Source: Candidatus Binataceae bacterium
GTDB taxonomy: Bacteria; Desulfobacterota; Binatia; Binatales; Binataceae
Direction: 5' to 3'
DNA: 50,361 nucleotides
Assembly: GCA_024281015.1 (NCBI GenBank)
Contig: JAMXLL010000181.1
Coordinates: 1 to 50,361, forward strand
The notes below the pieces were generated by a model. That model made no database searches. It worked only from the letters and a program-made list of their open reading frames with translations, and was not told the origin of the DNA. The stretch's first letter is position 1. Every line of letters starts with the position of its first letter. This document shows, one piece after another, positions 17,171 through 25,815 of the stretch. The position numbers and the translations under genes were made by a program.

Positions 17171-17992
17171 TTATTTCGCCGCAGCAGGACGCACCTTTTT
17201 CAATGCCTGTTCAACGCCGGGCAGGCGCTTCGGCGCGGCCATGCCGCCCTCGTCGCGTTTACTGTATTCCTGGACGCGGGTGAGAAAATGATGGGAATGG
17301 GCGTTACGGACGGCGTTTCGAAATCCCATCTCGTCCTGCGCCAGGTTTATGGCGAACTTCATGAGTCTGAGCGTAAACGCATCGGTTTCTGCGATCTGCC
17401 CGGCAAGCGCCAGCGTCTGACTCTCTAACTCGGCGCGCGGTACTACCAGGTTCACCAGCCCTGTTCTGAGCGCCTCTTGCGCGTCGATGAACCTGCTTTG
17501 AAATAGTATCTCCTTGGCCTTCCGTATCCCCACGTCCCATGGCGCCGAGAAATATTGCGTAAGCGATGGCAGAAACATCGCATCCTCCGCCGCCACGATG
17601 AGATCCATTGCGGAGGCGAACATATAACCACCGAAAATACAGTACCCCTGGACTTGTGCGATGGTTGGTTTTGGTAGATCGCGCCATCGGAGAGTATTAT
17701 CCAGAAACAACTGCCACGAGCCGATGTGACGTCTTGTCAAACCCTTGGTATTGAAGTAGCTCTCGCGATTGTCTCGCTCGTCGGGCGTACCCAGATCGTG
17801 ACCCGCCGAAAAATGATCACCGGCGCCGGCCAGAATGATGACCTTGATCTCGTCAGCTTCGGCCGCCTCTTCGAAAGCGTTATCGAGCTCCTTGAGTAAC
17901 ACCGTCGATTGAGCGTTTCGGTAGCGGGGCCGGTTCAAGGTGATGCGGGCGACTCGATCGATTTTTTCGAATAGCAGTTGAGTGTACGACAT
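17171..17992 (-). CDS. crotonase-fold (enoyl-CoA hydratase/isomerase family) protein
   Basis: A 273-residue member of the crotonase superfamily. ITLNRPRYRNAQS, the oxyanion-hole segment AGAGDHFSAGHDLG and the GYCIFGGYMFASAMDLIVA strand-helix are characteristic. The two glutamates used by classic enoyl-CoA hydratase are not at their expected places: GGYMFAS where GGCELA is usual, and FLPSLTQYF where FGQPEI is usual. The reaction may therefore be something else on an acyl-CoA (isomerisation, hydrolysis or C-C cleavage). The ATG at 17992 was chosen for the GGAG eight bases upstream. It is the last gene of a three-gene minus-strand set with an amidohydrolase and an NTF2-like protein. Its 3' end converges on the VWA-FHA gene. 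Confidence 0.9.
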   Translation of the reverse strand: MSYTQLLFEKIDRVARITLNRPRYRNAQSTVLLKELDNAFEEAAEADEIKVIILAGAGDHFSAGHDLGTPDERDNRESYFNTKGLTRRHIGSWQLFLDNTLRWRDLPKPTIAQVQGYCIFGGYMFASAMDLIVAAEDAMFLPSLTQYFSAPWDVGIRKAKEILFQSRFIDAQEALRTGLVNLVVPRAELESQTLALAGQIAETDAFTLRLMKFAINLAQDEMGFRNAVRNAHSHHFLTRVQEYSKRDEGGMAAPKRLPGVEQALKKVRPAAAK

Positions 17993-18075
17993 AATTTTTC
18001 TCCGTCCTCGCCCGCTCGACCTCAGGCGCAAGCCTCAATTAATCATCCTCTTGGATGCTGCGGCGCAGGGTCGAT

Positions 18076-19515
18076 CTAGCTGGTGCTCAATAGCTTTGCC
18101 GCCTCAGCTTCCAGTGCTGTCCCCCTGAAGAAATTCTTGTTGCCGCCGGCCCAAAGTTTCATCGGATTGACGAAAACGAAATCGCGGAAATCGTCTTCGC
18201 TGATCAGTTGCTCCTCTACCAGCTCGTATGCTTCGGGCAGCACCTGCGTCATATCCGGCACGTCAAAATGGCCGATGTCAGATCCAAAGACCGCCCCCAG
18301 CCGGGCGCCAAATGGATTCGCCCTGTGGTTAAACGCCCAGGCATTGACCGGGTCATCGGCCTCGCAGCCGAAATAGAAGCGCGGGACAAACAACTCGCGG
18401 ATATCTTCGGGGTGTTCGATTCCGCAGGCCGCGAAGTCGTCGAGCGACGCGTCCGGGTCGGCCGTTCTTGGTGAGGGCTCGACCGCCTCATTGCGCAACC
18501 GTTCGGCATGCTCTGCCGCCCCTCTTGTCCCGTGTTGCCGGAAGAGCTTAATGAGCGCTTCACGATCAAGGTTGACGGGGTCGATATCGGCTAAGGCGAC
18601 GGGATTGCGTTTTGCCCAATGACCAATGAGATCGCTGTACAACATAACCGCCCAGCCGACGCCGCCTTCCAGGAAGGCGAAACGGAGGGTGGGAAAACGC
18701 CGGCTGACGCCTCCTAAGAAGAGGGCTTTGCAGACTGCTTCGCCCGCAACCCCAAAATGGCCGATATGGTTGTACACGGCGTTGGAGGGAGACACGCGCG
18801 TGCCAACGCCCTTGGAAACAGAGTGAAAGCTTGGGCTGATTCCCAGCTCCACGCATTTTTGCCATACCGGGTCGTAATCAAATTCGCTGTCCAGCCCGAG
18901 CATATCGAGCCATTCGTTATAGCGCGGGTTAGGCTGGTCCGAGCGAATCGGCCGGCGGATGAGGCTAGCCATCATCGCCACCTTCAAGCCGAGATGGCGG
19001 ACTGCATACTCCAGCTCGGCAACTGCTTCCTGCGGCGTATGCATCGGGATGACAGCGGCCGGTGTCATACGATCTTTGTATTCGTCGAAAAGTTCGGCCG
19101 AGAACGTGTTGAATGCGCGGCAGGTTAGCTGACGTAGTTCGGCATCCGGAATAAACGGTGCGCGTAGCCCGGCGGAAGGATACAGAACCACAAAATCGAA
19201 CCCTAGATCGCCGAGGCGCTGCCTGAGAAGCTTCGGCAGCATCGCGGTCGCACGATCCAGCGTGTTGCGCACCGGCATTCCCCACCAAATGGGTTGATCG
19301 AGACGGCGCTCGCGCCGCTCTTGCAATGGAACAGTTAGATGCCAGACTTCCGTCGGCCGAGACTTGAACCCGTCAAGCGCCTTACTACCGCCGATGCGCT
19401 TCAAATAGTCATTCAGCTGTGGTCCGAACTCGACCCAGTGCCCATCAGAATCAATGACGGGATGATTTAGGCGCGCGCGCAGTTGCGCGGCAGCCAGGCT
19501 GTGGTTTCTCGACAT
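18076..19515 (-). CDS. metal-dependent amidohydrolase (amidohydrolase_2 family, DxDGH type)
   Basis: A 479-residue TIM-barrel hydrolase/decarboxylase of the amidohydrolase_2 group (PF04909-like). The metal site is seen as PVIDSDGHWVEF near residue 20 (Asp and His ligands), FHSVSKG and YNHIGHFGVAGEA in the middle, and GSDIGHFDVPD near the C-terminus. Members of this family decarboxylate or hydrolyse aromatic and other cyclic acids; the substrate here is unknown. The ATG at 19515 has GGGAG eight bases upstream. It lies 42 bases after an NTF2-like gene and 83 bases before a crotonase-fold gene. A clear paralogue sits at 30450-31928 with different partners. Confidence 0.92.
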   Translation of the reverse strand: MSRNHSLAAAQLRARLNHPVIDSDGHWVEFGPQLNDYLKRIGGSKALDGFKSRPTEVWHLTVPLQERRERRLDQPIWWGMPVRNTLDRATAMLPKLLRQRLGDLGFDFVVLYPSAGLRAPFIPDAELRQLTCRAFNTFSAELFDEYKDRMTPAAVIPMHTPQEAVAELEYAVRHLGLKVAMMASLIRRPIRSDQPNPRYNEWLDMLGLDSEFDYDPVWQKCVELGISPSFHSVSKGVGTRVSPSNAVYNHIGHFGVAGEAVCKALFLGGVSRRFPTLRFAFLEGGVGWAVMLYSDLIGHWAKRNPVALADIDPVNLDREALIKLFRQHGTRGAAEHAERLRNEAVEPSPRTADPDASLDDFAACGIEHPEDIRELFVPRFYFGCEADDPVNAWAFNHRANPFGARLGAVFGSDIGHFDVPDMTQVLPEAYELVEEQLISEDDFRDFVFVNPMKLWAGGNKNFFRGTALEAEAAKLLSTS

Positions 19516-19557
19516 GATCTAACTCCCAAGAAGATAATGCGCGGCACACGGATAATT

Positions 19558-19953
19558 TTATTTCCACAGTTGCGAAACCAATTCGGTATCCAGGTAAGCT
19601 GTACCCTCTCGAACTTTGCCGCCCTCCAGACGCATCACCCAGCAATAGGTCTGATTGTAGAGCGTACCGTTTTTGCCGCTGGCACGGCCGTCCCATTGCA
19701 CTATCACCTTGTCGCCGTCGGCGCTAATGTCGCGCACGGTCGCCTGTATCGCACCAGAAATTTTTTCACTGAGCGGCTTTACGGCGCCATCCACAAACTC
19801 GCGTTTACTGAAATACGTGCGTGACACAGGGGTACTGCCGATGACCGTCCAGTGAACCTCGTCTGCCAGCAAATTGAATACTGCATTGCCTTCGCCGCGC
19901 GCCCATGCAGCAAACGCATCCTGCACCAGCTTTTTGTTCTCAGCAGCGCTCAT
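19558..19953 (-). CDS. NTF2-like (SnoaL-type) small protein
   Basis: A 131-residue cone-fold protein. NKKLVQDAFAAWARGEGNAVFNLLADEVHWTV is the typical helix-rich start of SnoaL/limonene-epoxide-hydrolase-like proteins, and VIVQWDGRAS with YCWVMRLEGGKVREG forms the sheet. The fold is used for isomerases, hydratases and ligand-binding proteins, so the reaction cannot be named. ATG 19953 was taken as the start because of GGAGG upstream; a TTG lies seven codons earlier. It leads the operon with the amidohydrolase and crotonase-fold genes. Confidence 0.87.
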   Translation of the reverse strand: MSAAENKKLVQDAFAAWARGEGNAVFNLLADEVHWTVIGSTPVSRTYFSKREFVDGAVKPLSEKISGAIQATVRDISADGDKVIVQWDGRASGKNGTLYNQTYCWVMRLEGGKVREGTAYLDTELVSQLWK

Positions 19954-20044
19954 TTTTATCGCTACCTCCCACAAGATCGTAGAAAAAGCGCGGGCCGTTT
20001 GTCACGCGCGCCGCGAGGCTGATTTATGGAGATTCCTTTAGCGG

Positions 20045-20063
20045 CACAGGCTTCTAGCCTGTG
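20045..20063. repeat. perfect inverted repeat (8-bp arms, 3-base loop)
   Basis: CACAGGCT at 20045-20052 and AGCCTGTG at 20056-20063 surround the loop TCT. The T tract needed for an intrinsic terminator is missing on both strands. It may be a structural element at the end of the MFS transcript or a regulator site. Confidence 0.5.
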
Positions 20064-20210
20064 AGCTTTCTCCGCCCAACGATAGCTCGGCATGAGAGCG
20101 ACCCTATTCCTTTCGCGCGTAGTTTAATGGAGACGGCTGGCTTGAGGCCCGTTGTCTTACGATACAACCCGGCCTTGATGAATTGACCATCAGCCGCTTG
20201 GCCGAGGAAT

Positions 20211-20238
20211 TAGTCGATAGCTCCTAGTCGATAGCTCC
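20211..20238. repeat. 14-bp perfect tandem duplication
   Basis: TAGTCGATAGCTCC occurs twice in direct succession, at 20211-20224 and 20225-20238, just past the end of the MFS gene. It looks like a small slippage duplication. Confidence 0.7.
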
Positions 20239-20257
20239 GAGCATCTAACTCGGGAGC
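20234..20257 (-). terminator. hairpin directly after the MFS stop codon
   Basis: On the minus strand GCTC-C-CGAG pairs with CTCGGAGC round a 7-base loop, immediately after the TGA at 20258-20260. No T run follows, so it is a weak or factor-dependent terminator at best, perhaps mainly a 3'-end stabiliser. Confidence 0.4.
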
Positions 20258-21547
20258 TCATTCGACTGCTGGGGCTGGTTGCGGAGAAGCTATGACTTCT
20301 TGCGCGGCTGCAGATGATGTGGTGCGCCACGCGATGATGGTGGACAGCATGACAATCAGGCCAGCCAAGAGGTAAGGCGCACCGGGAAGATGCCAAGACC
20401 GATAGGGCCCAATGAACTTCGCGAATGTGCTCGTGAAGATGATCGGTCCGATCATGAAAGCGATTCCGCGGATGCTGCTCAGCGCGCCTTGTAGTTGACC
20501 TTGTTCGGTCGGTTTCACCCGGCGCGTCATCAGGCTCTGCATCGGCGGATTTGATAAACCGCCTAAAGAGCCGACTGGAAGGCCGGTCCAGAACAGCAGC
20601 CCGGTCGGTGCCAGGCCATAAACCAGGAATGCCGCAAAGTTAAACACCATGCCGCTGAGCATTACGCGGCGATCGCCGAATCTCGCCACCAGTGGCTGCA
20701 CCATTCCGGCGCCCACCGCAGCCGTGCAGACCCCGACACTCGCGATTGCTAATCCCACGAGCCGCTCGTTCCAGCGGTACCGGTACATCGCATACAACAC
20801 GAACGTGGTCGGTAGCGCCTCATGAGCTATGCTGGTGAGAAAGCTCACGCTCGACAGGGCTAGTAATTCCATGTGCGAGTGCAACAATTTAATCGACCCT
20901 ATCGAATTGGCGCGCCGCCAGTTGAAAGCTTCACGCCGATCGCGTGGAAGGGACTCCGGGAGCACCAACAGACCGTACATAGCATTGAGCAGGCTCAGTC
21001 CCGCCGCGATCCAAAACGGTAATCGAGGGTTGATGCTGCCGAATACTCCACCAAGCGCCGGGCCGAGTACGAAACCCAGACCGAATGCCGCGCTAATCAT
21101 CCCATAACTGCCGGCGCGCTTGTCGGGCGGCGCGGTATCGGCGATATAGGCGCTCGCCGTCGAAAAACTTGCGGAGGTTATCCCGGAAATCACTCGACCC
21201 GCGAATAGCCACCATACAGTGGGCGCCACTGCCATCACCACGTAGTCCAATCCGAGGCCAAAATTGGACAATAGGATTATGGGGCGTCGCCCGAAACGAT
21301 CGGAGGCCGCGCCCAGCACGGGAGAGAATAGAAACTGCATTGCGGCCCATACCATCCCGAACAAGCCCACATACTCGGCCGCACGCGCCGTGTCGCCGTA
21401 CAGAAAGTCCTCGACCAGCTTAGGCAGCACCGGCACGATCAGGCCGAGAGCCAGCATATCCAGTGCTACGGTAATGAATATGAAGGCGAGTGCAGCACTC
21501 CGCGGTCGGGGCTGGGCGGTCTCGGAACCCGGCTCAGCGAACTTCAT
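20258..21547 (-). CDS. MFS transporter, TetA/DHA1-like
   Basis: A 429-residue major-facilitator protein with about twelve hydrophobic segments. LGAASDRFGRRPIILLSNFG is the loop 2-3 signature, and GMISAAFGLGFVLGPALGG is the antiporter motif C region of drug/H+ exporters. The overall pattern is closest to the TetA (TCR) group, but this group also exports many other compounds, so tetracycline is not implied. The start ATG overlaps the stop of the YjbR-family gene (ATGA, 21544-21547), which makes translational coupling likely. The C-terminal tail is Ala/Pro-rich. Confidence 0.93.
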   Translation of the reverse strand: MKFAEPGSETAQPRPRSAALAFIFITVALDMLALGLIVPVLPKLVEDFLYGDTARAAEYVGLFGMVWAAMQFLFSPVLGAASDRFGRRPIILLSNFGLGLDYVVMAVAPTVWWLFAGRVISGITSASFSTASAYIADTAPPDKRAGSYGMISAAFGLGFVLGPALGGVFGSINPRLPFWIAAGLSLLNAMYGLLVLPESLPRDRREAFNWRRANSIGSIKLLHSHMELLALSSVSFLTSIAHEALPTTFVLYAMYRYRWNERLVGLAIASVGVCTAAVGAGMVQPLVARFGDRRVMLSGMVFNFAAFLVYGLAPTGLLFWTGLPVGSLGGLSNPPMQSLMTRRVKPTEQGQLQGALSSIRGIAFMIGPIIFTSTFAKFIGPYRSWHLPGAPYLLAGLIVMLSTIIAWRTTSSAAAQEVIASPQPAPAVE

Positions 21548-22071
21548 TGCTTTCCGGTAGCCTCAGTCTTCTTCCGGGACCTGGTCTTTGGCCTGGAATT
21601 TTCCTTCGATTTCACCTTTATTCTTGACTGCGAAGTTAAGCGCCGCTGTGTGGCAAGTTCTGACAAGGCAGCGACCTGGTCTATCGCAGATGGTAGGCGT
21701 CCGGTGAGCTTTTTCGGCGCCGACATCAGATAACCATCGTTCACGATTGCGGCCACCTCATCCCAATTGACTTGGTCGTCAACGCGCACACCAACCCACC
21801 CTTTCGGGCCCATGTACGGCGGAATGAAGAAACGCTTACTGTCGGACTTGACCAGGATCTCCTGAACCATAGGCGGTGCTTTCACCCATACCGCGATATG
21901 GCCGCTATTGTGGTGATTGTTGTCGGTCATCGCGAACATGCTGCCGCCAGTTACCCGAAAGGTACACTCCCCCCACGGTTCTTTTTCGAACGCTTGCGGA
22001 AAAGCGAGGCAGATCTCTCGCAGTCGTCTTATCGCCGGACTCGACTCGTCGTACATTCGTGGATGCGCCAT
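21544..22071 (-). CDS. MmcQ/YjbR-family protein with basic C-terminal tail
   Basis: A 175-residue protein. The first 120 residues are a CyaY-like MmcQ/YjbR fold: RLREICLAFPQAFEKEPWGE, then FAMTD, FIPPYMGPKGWVGVRVD and AIVNDGYLMSAPKKL are the usual motifs. The family is annotated as DNA-binding, though direct evidence is thin. The last 40 residues are rich in Lys, Arg and Ser (SRIKVKSKENSRPKTRSRKK), unusual for the family and suited to binding nucleic acid. It is first in a two-gene unit with the MFS exporter, overlapping by four bases. Confidence 0.9.
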   Translation of the reverse strand: MAHPRMYDESSPAIRRLREICLAFPQAFEKEPWGECTFRVTGGSMFAMTDNNHHNSGHIAVWVKAPPMVQEILVKSDSKRFFIPPYMGPKGWVGVRVDDQVNWDEVAAIVNDGYLMSAPKKLTGRLPSAIDQVAALSELATQRRLTSQSRIKVKSKENSRPKTRSRKKTEATGKQ

Positions 22072-22236
22072 GCCCCCTCCTCACAGTTGCTCGGCTTCAA
22101 TTACTCTGATTCTGTATGGGGTCCGGCCATCCGCTCCGGCAGCTCGCTGCTTTTTTCTGGTCTGAAACTGGTGCGCCGCCTCGGAACTCTTCGAGCGTCA
22201 GACCTTGGTTCCGACAGTGCTGATGTCTTGTAAGCA

Positions 22237-23205
22237 TCAAGGCATGAGCAGCAGTTTGCCGGTCGACTGCCGCGAAAGCATGTAACGATGCGCCCCCGCC
22301 GCCTCGGCCAGCGGAAACTTCCTCCCGATAGGAATTTTTAATTTACCCTCGCGAGAGAGTCGGAAGACGTCATCGACACCCCGCTGATGGATTTCGCGCA
22401 TGCTGTAGACCATCGGCACTGCAAAGCCGCTCACTTTGAGTGATTTGCTGAAAAGCCGCATCGGATCGAGCCGGTCCGGCAGACCTCCGGCCCTGCCGTA
22501 AAGCACCAAATGCCCGAACGGGGCGAGGCAGGCAAGGCCTTTCTCGAGCGTTGGCTTGCCAACGGCATCGAGGATTAAGTCGACGCCGCGGCCCTCCGTC
22601 AGGCGCATCGCCGCTTCGGCGAAATCCTGCGTTTCATAGTTGATCACTTCATCGGCGCCGAAGTCGCGGACCAATTGCTGCTTGCCATCGCTTGACACCG
22701 TCCCGAACACGCGCGCGCCACCTGCCTTGGCGATCTGGACAGCAGCGATACCTACTCCACCCGCCGCAGAATGCACAATGACCGTCTGACCCGGGGTCAA
22801 ATGATGGCAGGTGTGAATCGTATGCCAGGCCGTCAGCACTGCTATCGGGAAGGCCGCTCCTTCTTCGAAACTGAGATAGTCCGGCAAAATCATGATGCGG
22901 CCCGCTCGAATCAAGGTATATTCCGCATACGATCCCATTCCGATATAGGCGACCCGCGTTCCCGGTTTGAGATTCGTGACGTCCGGCGCAACCGCATCGA
23001 TCACGCCCGCCGCTTCCATGCCTGGAGTGTCTGGTAACCTGGGCTTGACCAGGTACTCGTTGCGCGTGAAGAAGAGGTCACCGAAGTTGACTGCTATAGC
23101 ATGGTTGCGCACTCGTACCGTGCCGGGGCGTAATTCGGGCATCGGAATATCAGTGTAGTACATAACCTCCGGCCCCCCGATGCGATCAAACTGGATTCCT
23201 TTCAT
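22237..23205 (-). CDS. zinc-free NADPH:quinone oxidoreductase-type MDR enzyme
   Basis: A 322-residue medium-chain dehydrogenase/reductase. It has the nucleotide-binding motif AAGGVG (about 147-152) within VIVHSAAGGVGIAAVQIAK, the quinone-reductase stretch GMEAAGVIDAVAPDV, and AVNFGDLFFTRNEY. The zinc-binding cysteines of alcohol dehydrogenases are absent. It would reduce quinones or enones with NADPH. GAGGTAGG sits just before the ATG at 23205. It lies 165 bases upstream of nothing obviously related (the YjbR gene is separately led), so it may be monocistronic. Confidence 0.93.
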   Translation of the reverse strand: MKGIQFDRIGGPEVMYYTDIPMPELRPGTVRVRNHAIAVNFGDLFFTRNEYLVKPRLPDTPGMEAAGVIDAVAPDVTNLKPGTRVAYIGMGSYAEYTLIRAGRIMILPDYLSFEEGAAFPIAVLTAWHTIHTCHHLTPGQTVIVHSAAGGVGIAAVQIAKAGGARVFGTVSSDGKQQLVRDFGADEVINYETQDFAEAAMRLTEGRGVDLILDAVGKPTLEKGLACLAPFGHLVLYGRAGGLPDRLDPMRLFSKSLKVSGFAVPMVYSMREIHQRGVDDVFRLSREGKLKIPIGRKFPLAEAAGAHRYMLSRQSTGKLLLMP

Positions 23206-23370
23206 GCACCTACCTCACAGGAGCGGGCTGTCCGACCATTCAAAATGGAACAGCAGTTTTTCAGGCGTGGGATTGACGTGGAATCCCCGGTAATAACTTG
23301 CGGCAGGCGCACTCGTCATCGGTGCCAGCTACAAACTGCCAGCTAGTGGCCGTGCTTGTAGAGCGAGTCT

Positions 23371-24291
23371 TTAGCCGAGTATCGTGCCCGGCGCCACCAC
23401 CCCGTTAGCAGCCAGTTCCGCTGGTGCAATCTTGGTCGAAGCCGGTTCTAAACGCACCCGCCGCAACAGTATGCTCGCGTCCCGCAACGCTATCCTTAGA
23501 CCCTCAGCGTTGGCTGAAATGATACCTCCGGGGGGAAAACCCGCCACCTCCGCCTCGAGACTCGGCTCATAAAGGCGCAGCGGCTGCCCATTGAGCAGCG
23601 CATAAGCACCAGGCTGCGGATCACATCCCCGAATGAGATTGTGCACCTCGCGCCCAGGTCTGGCGAAATCGACGCGGGCGTGTTCGTCGCGGCAAATCGG
23701 CTCATAAGTTGCGCGGCTCTCATCTTGCGGGATTCGAGGCGCATCACCCGCATCGATTAAGCGCAGCGCATCGCCCAGCGTCTCGATCCCAAGCGGGAAA
23801 AGCGTGTTGAAGTAAAGCGAGCCCGTAGTCTCGTCGGGACCGATCGGTACTCGCCGCTGTATCAGGATGGGACCCGTATCAATGCCCTTGTCGGGCCAAA
23901 ACCATGTGACCCCTGTTTCGCTATCGCCCTGGATGAGGGTCCAGGCAATCGCACTCGCACCGCGATGGCGGGGCAAGAGCGAAGGATGAAAGCAGATGGA
24001 TTGATGGCGGGGGGCATACAGGATTCGCTCGGGCACGATTATCGTGACAAACGCCATTACCGCGAGGTCGGCGTCGAGCGATTTGAATTGATCGTAGGCT
24101 ACCTCAGACCGGAACGATGAGGGCTGGCTAAGCTGTAATCCCAGCTCAAGCGCTTTAATCTTTACCGCGTCCGCCCGGGTTCCCGGGCGGTCCGGCGGGG
24201 CAAAAACGTGGACGATTTCGTCCCCTCGGGCCTGGAGAAGCTCCAGGGCCTTGGCCGCGAATGGCGCCTGACCAATCAGAACAACCCGCAC
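23371..24291 (-). CDS. formyltransferase-fold protein, like the hydrolase domain of 10-formyl-THF dehydrogenase
   Basis: A 306-residue protein of the Fmt/GART superfamily. The run APRHQSICFHPSLLPRHRG, with GIDTGPILIQRR after it, is closest to the N-terminal hydrolase domain of 10-formyltetrahydrofolate dehydrogenase. His102 and Asp138 match the catalytic His/Asp. The Asn that precedes the His by two in methionyl-tRNA formyltransferase is Cys100 here (Ile in the dehydrogenase). There is no aldehyde dehydrogenase or carrier domain. It starts at GTG 24291, with GGGAGG eight bases upstream. Possible roles are formyl-THF hydrolysis or formyl transfer to a small molecule. It is probably not the housekeeping fmt. 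Confidence 0.88.
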   Translation of the reverse strand: MRVVLIGQAPFAAKALELLQARGDEIVHVFAPPDRPGTRADAVKIKALELGLQLSQPSSFRSEVAYDQFKSLDADLAVMAFVTIIVPERILYAPRHQSICFHPSLLPRHRGASAIAWTLIQGDSETGVTWFWPDKGIDTGPILIQRRVPIGPDETTGSLYFNTLFPLGIETLGDALRLIDAGDAPRIPQDESRATYEPICRDEHARVDFARPGREVHNLIRGCDPQPGAYALLNGQPLRLYEPSLEAEVAGFPPGGIISANAEGLRIALRDASILLRRVRLEPASTKIAPAELAANGVVAPGTILG

Positions 24292-24720
24292 GCTTGCAAC
24301 CTCCCGCCGCAGAGCAGACTCGTTGAGAACCTCTATTACATTTCCATCTCAACACCAGCGTCAAGCGGACCTGTTGATTTCTGCACGAGCAGAGCACATA
24401 GCAGGCGGCCAGGCTCAGAGCGGGCCGCCCCGAGTCCTACGCGGAGCGAAGCGGAGCCGAGCTAAGAAGCCTGCGGCTGCGCACCGTGGAGGGCTAAGAG
24501 GGGATGCAGTTTTGAAAACGAAGATGATCTTGCGCGCCGTACCCAAGAGAGCGTCTCACCGTTCGTGCAGAACTGCTACACGCCATTAGGCAACTTCATT
24601 CTCGGCTAACTCGTGCCTGTCCGCTCGGCGGCTATCGTCGGGCACTAATCCTGCTCCTTGCATCACTGATTGTAACACGTCTGCCCGGGCAGACGCCGCT
24701 CCAAGGAGCACCGCGAATGT
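24292..24720. other. intergenic region, no convincing gene
   Basis: About 430 bases lie between the divergent formyltransferase and XRE genes. A GC-rich hairpin, GGCGGCC (24404-24410) with GGCCGCC (24423-24429), is the only clear structure; it is not followed by T residues. Short overlapping frames here are Arg/Ala-rich and lack motifs. Confidence 0.5.
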
Positions 24721-25260
24721 ATGGACAACCAAGCCGCTCTCTCAAAAGAGTTTGAGCTGAACACTCAAACCGACGATCCTCCTCGTCGCGAGGGTCATCG
24801 GCGGCGACCGCACGGGGAAATAGCTGCACCTGCAGCTTCAACTAAAACCAGGCTGGCGACCATGCTCAAGGCGCGCCGGCGCGAATTGGGTCTCACCCAG
24901 CATTCACTCGCCCAAAAACTCGGCATCCGCGCGAGCCACATAGCATTGCTGGAAAACGGGCGACGGCGGCCCTCGCTGGGCCTGATAGTGCGCCTGACAG
25001 GCGTGTTGGGCTTCGATGGCCGCGAGCTTCTGGAAACCGCCTATCCCGAGATCCGAACGCTGTTGTCACCAGCTTCTCCGAGGCGGCGAATTAAGCTTAA
25101 CAATTCATGGGAACGATTGTTCAAGAATGACACCCTGCTATCCCGCTATCGCGTAACAAGCAGGGAAATAGAAGTGTTGGAACACCTTGGTATGCTGGGC
25201 GGAAAGCTAACCGCGAAACGGCTGCTCGCCATTCTGCTGCTCGTGCGCGATACCCCCTAG
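24721..25260 (+). CDS. XRE-family transcriptional regulator
   Basis: A 179-residue protein. After a polar N-terminal 43 residues comes a Cro/C1-type helix-turn-helix at about 44-100: LKARRRELGLTQHSLAQKLG, then RASHIALLENGRRRPSLGLI. The C-terminal 70 residues contain a basic stretch and SWERLFKNDTLLSRYRVTSR, which I do not recognise. No sensor domain is evident. Its targets are unknown; the DUF4870-like gene 150 bases downstream could be co-expressed. Confidence 0.85.
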   Translation: MDNQAALSKEFELNTQTDDPPRREGHRRRPHGEIAAPAASTKTRLATMLKARRRELGLTQHSLAQKLGIRASHIALLENGRRRPSLGLIVRLTGVLGFDGRELLETAYPEIRTLLSPASPRRRIKLNNSWERLFKNDTLLSRYRVTSREIEVLEHLGMLGGKLTAKRLLAILLLVRDTP

Positions 25261-25409
25261 ACCGCACCGTCCCTAAAGCTACCCGGCCTCGACCATCGCG
25301 GCTTAATTGAAGTCGATCTAAGCAGGGCGATTGCGGGAGTCGCGATGGTCTGATTGAGTAATAGTTTCAATCGATTTGCTGCTATGTGTGCGCGAAGGAG
25401 GAAGCAGCT

Positions 25410-25769
25410 ATGGATGCGCAGCTAGGCGCGCCACCGAACTATCGCATAGTCGCGGCCCTGAGTTACTTGCTTGGACTGATTACCGGGGTGATCTTCCTCT
25501 ACGTCGAGCCCTACAGCCGCGACGAGTTCGTGCGCTTCCACGCGCGCCAGTCGATTATTTTTTCCATCGCGTGGTTTGCAGTTCAGGTCATAGCCGGCGT
25601 GTTTATCGCGGTCATGCCGCACCCGATTTCACGCCTGCTTGCTTTCCTGCTCTCAATCTTCAACATCGCTACGGCGATATTCTGGGTCATTTTGATGTAC
25701 AAGGCCTATACTGGCGAGCGCTACCGGATTCCGGAATTGGCTGATTGGGCTGATTCGCTGGGATTCTAG
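25410..25769 (+). CDS. DUF4870/Tic20-like small membrane protein
   Basis: A 119-residue integral membrane protein with three hydrophobic segments (about 12-34, 46-66 and 72-95). Between the first two stands YVEPYSRDEFVRFHARQS, the short conserved segment of DUF4870 proteins (x-FVRFHARQS-x). The ATG at 25410 was chosen because GGAGG lies about eight bases upstream. The function of the family is not established. Confidence 0.87.
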   Translation: MDAQLGAPPNYRIVAALSYLLGLITGVIFLYVEPYSRDEFVRFHARQSIIFSIAWFAVQVIAGVFIAVMPHPISRLLAFLLSIFNIATAIFWVILMYKAYTGERYRIPELADWADSLGF

Positions 25770-25815
25770 AGCACCGTCCTCGGCCATCGAACACTAAGGT
25801 CATCGGCACCCGAGA

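Larger units (their letters stand above)
19954..20257. other. intergenic region with inverted and direct repeats
   Basis: About 300 bases without a gene lie between the MFS gene and the NTF2-like gene, both minus strand, so the operon promoter should be here. It holds an 8-bp perfect inverted repeat (20045-20063) and a 14-bp tandem duplication (20211-20238) followed by a hairpin (20234-20257). These are listed separately. Confidence 0.5.

Noticed and set aside
17155-17182. Inverted repeat GCGGCGA/TCGCCGC between the VWA-FHA and crotonase genes as a terminator
   Set aside because: The T-rich part is in the loop, not after the stem, and the right arm is inside the crotonase coding end.
20258-21547. 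Naming the MFS protein as a tetracycline resistance gene
   Set aside because: The family resemblance is general; substrate cannot be inferred and no tetR-type regulator is adjacent.
24441-24465. GGAGC-rich run similar to one at about 33375, as a dispersed repeat
   Set aside because: The shared core is only about ten bases of simple composition.
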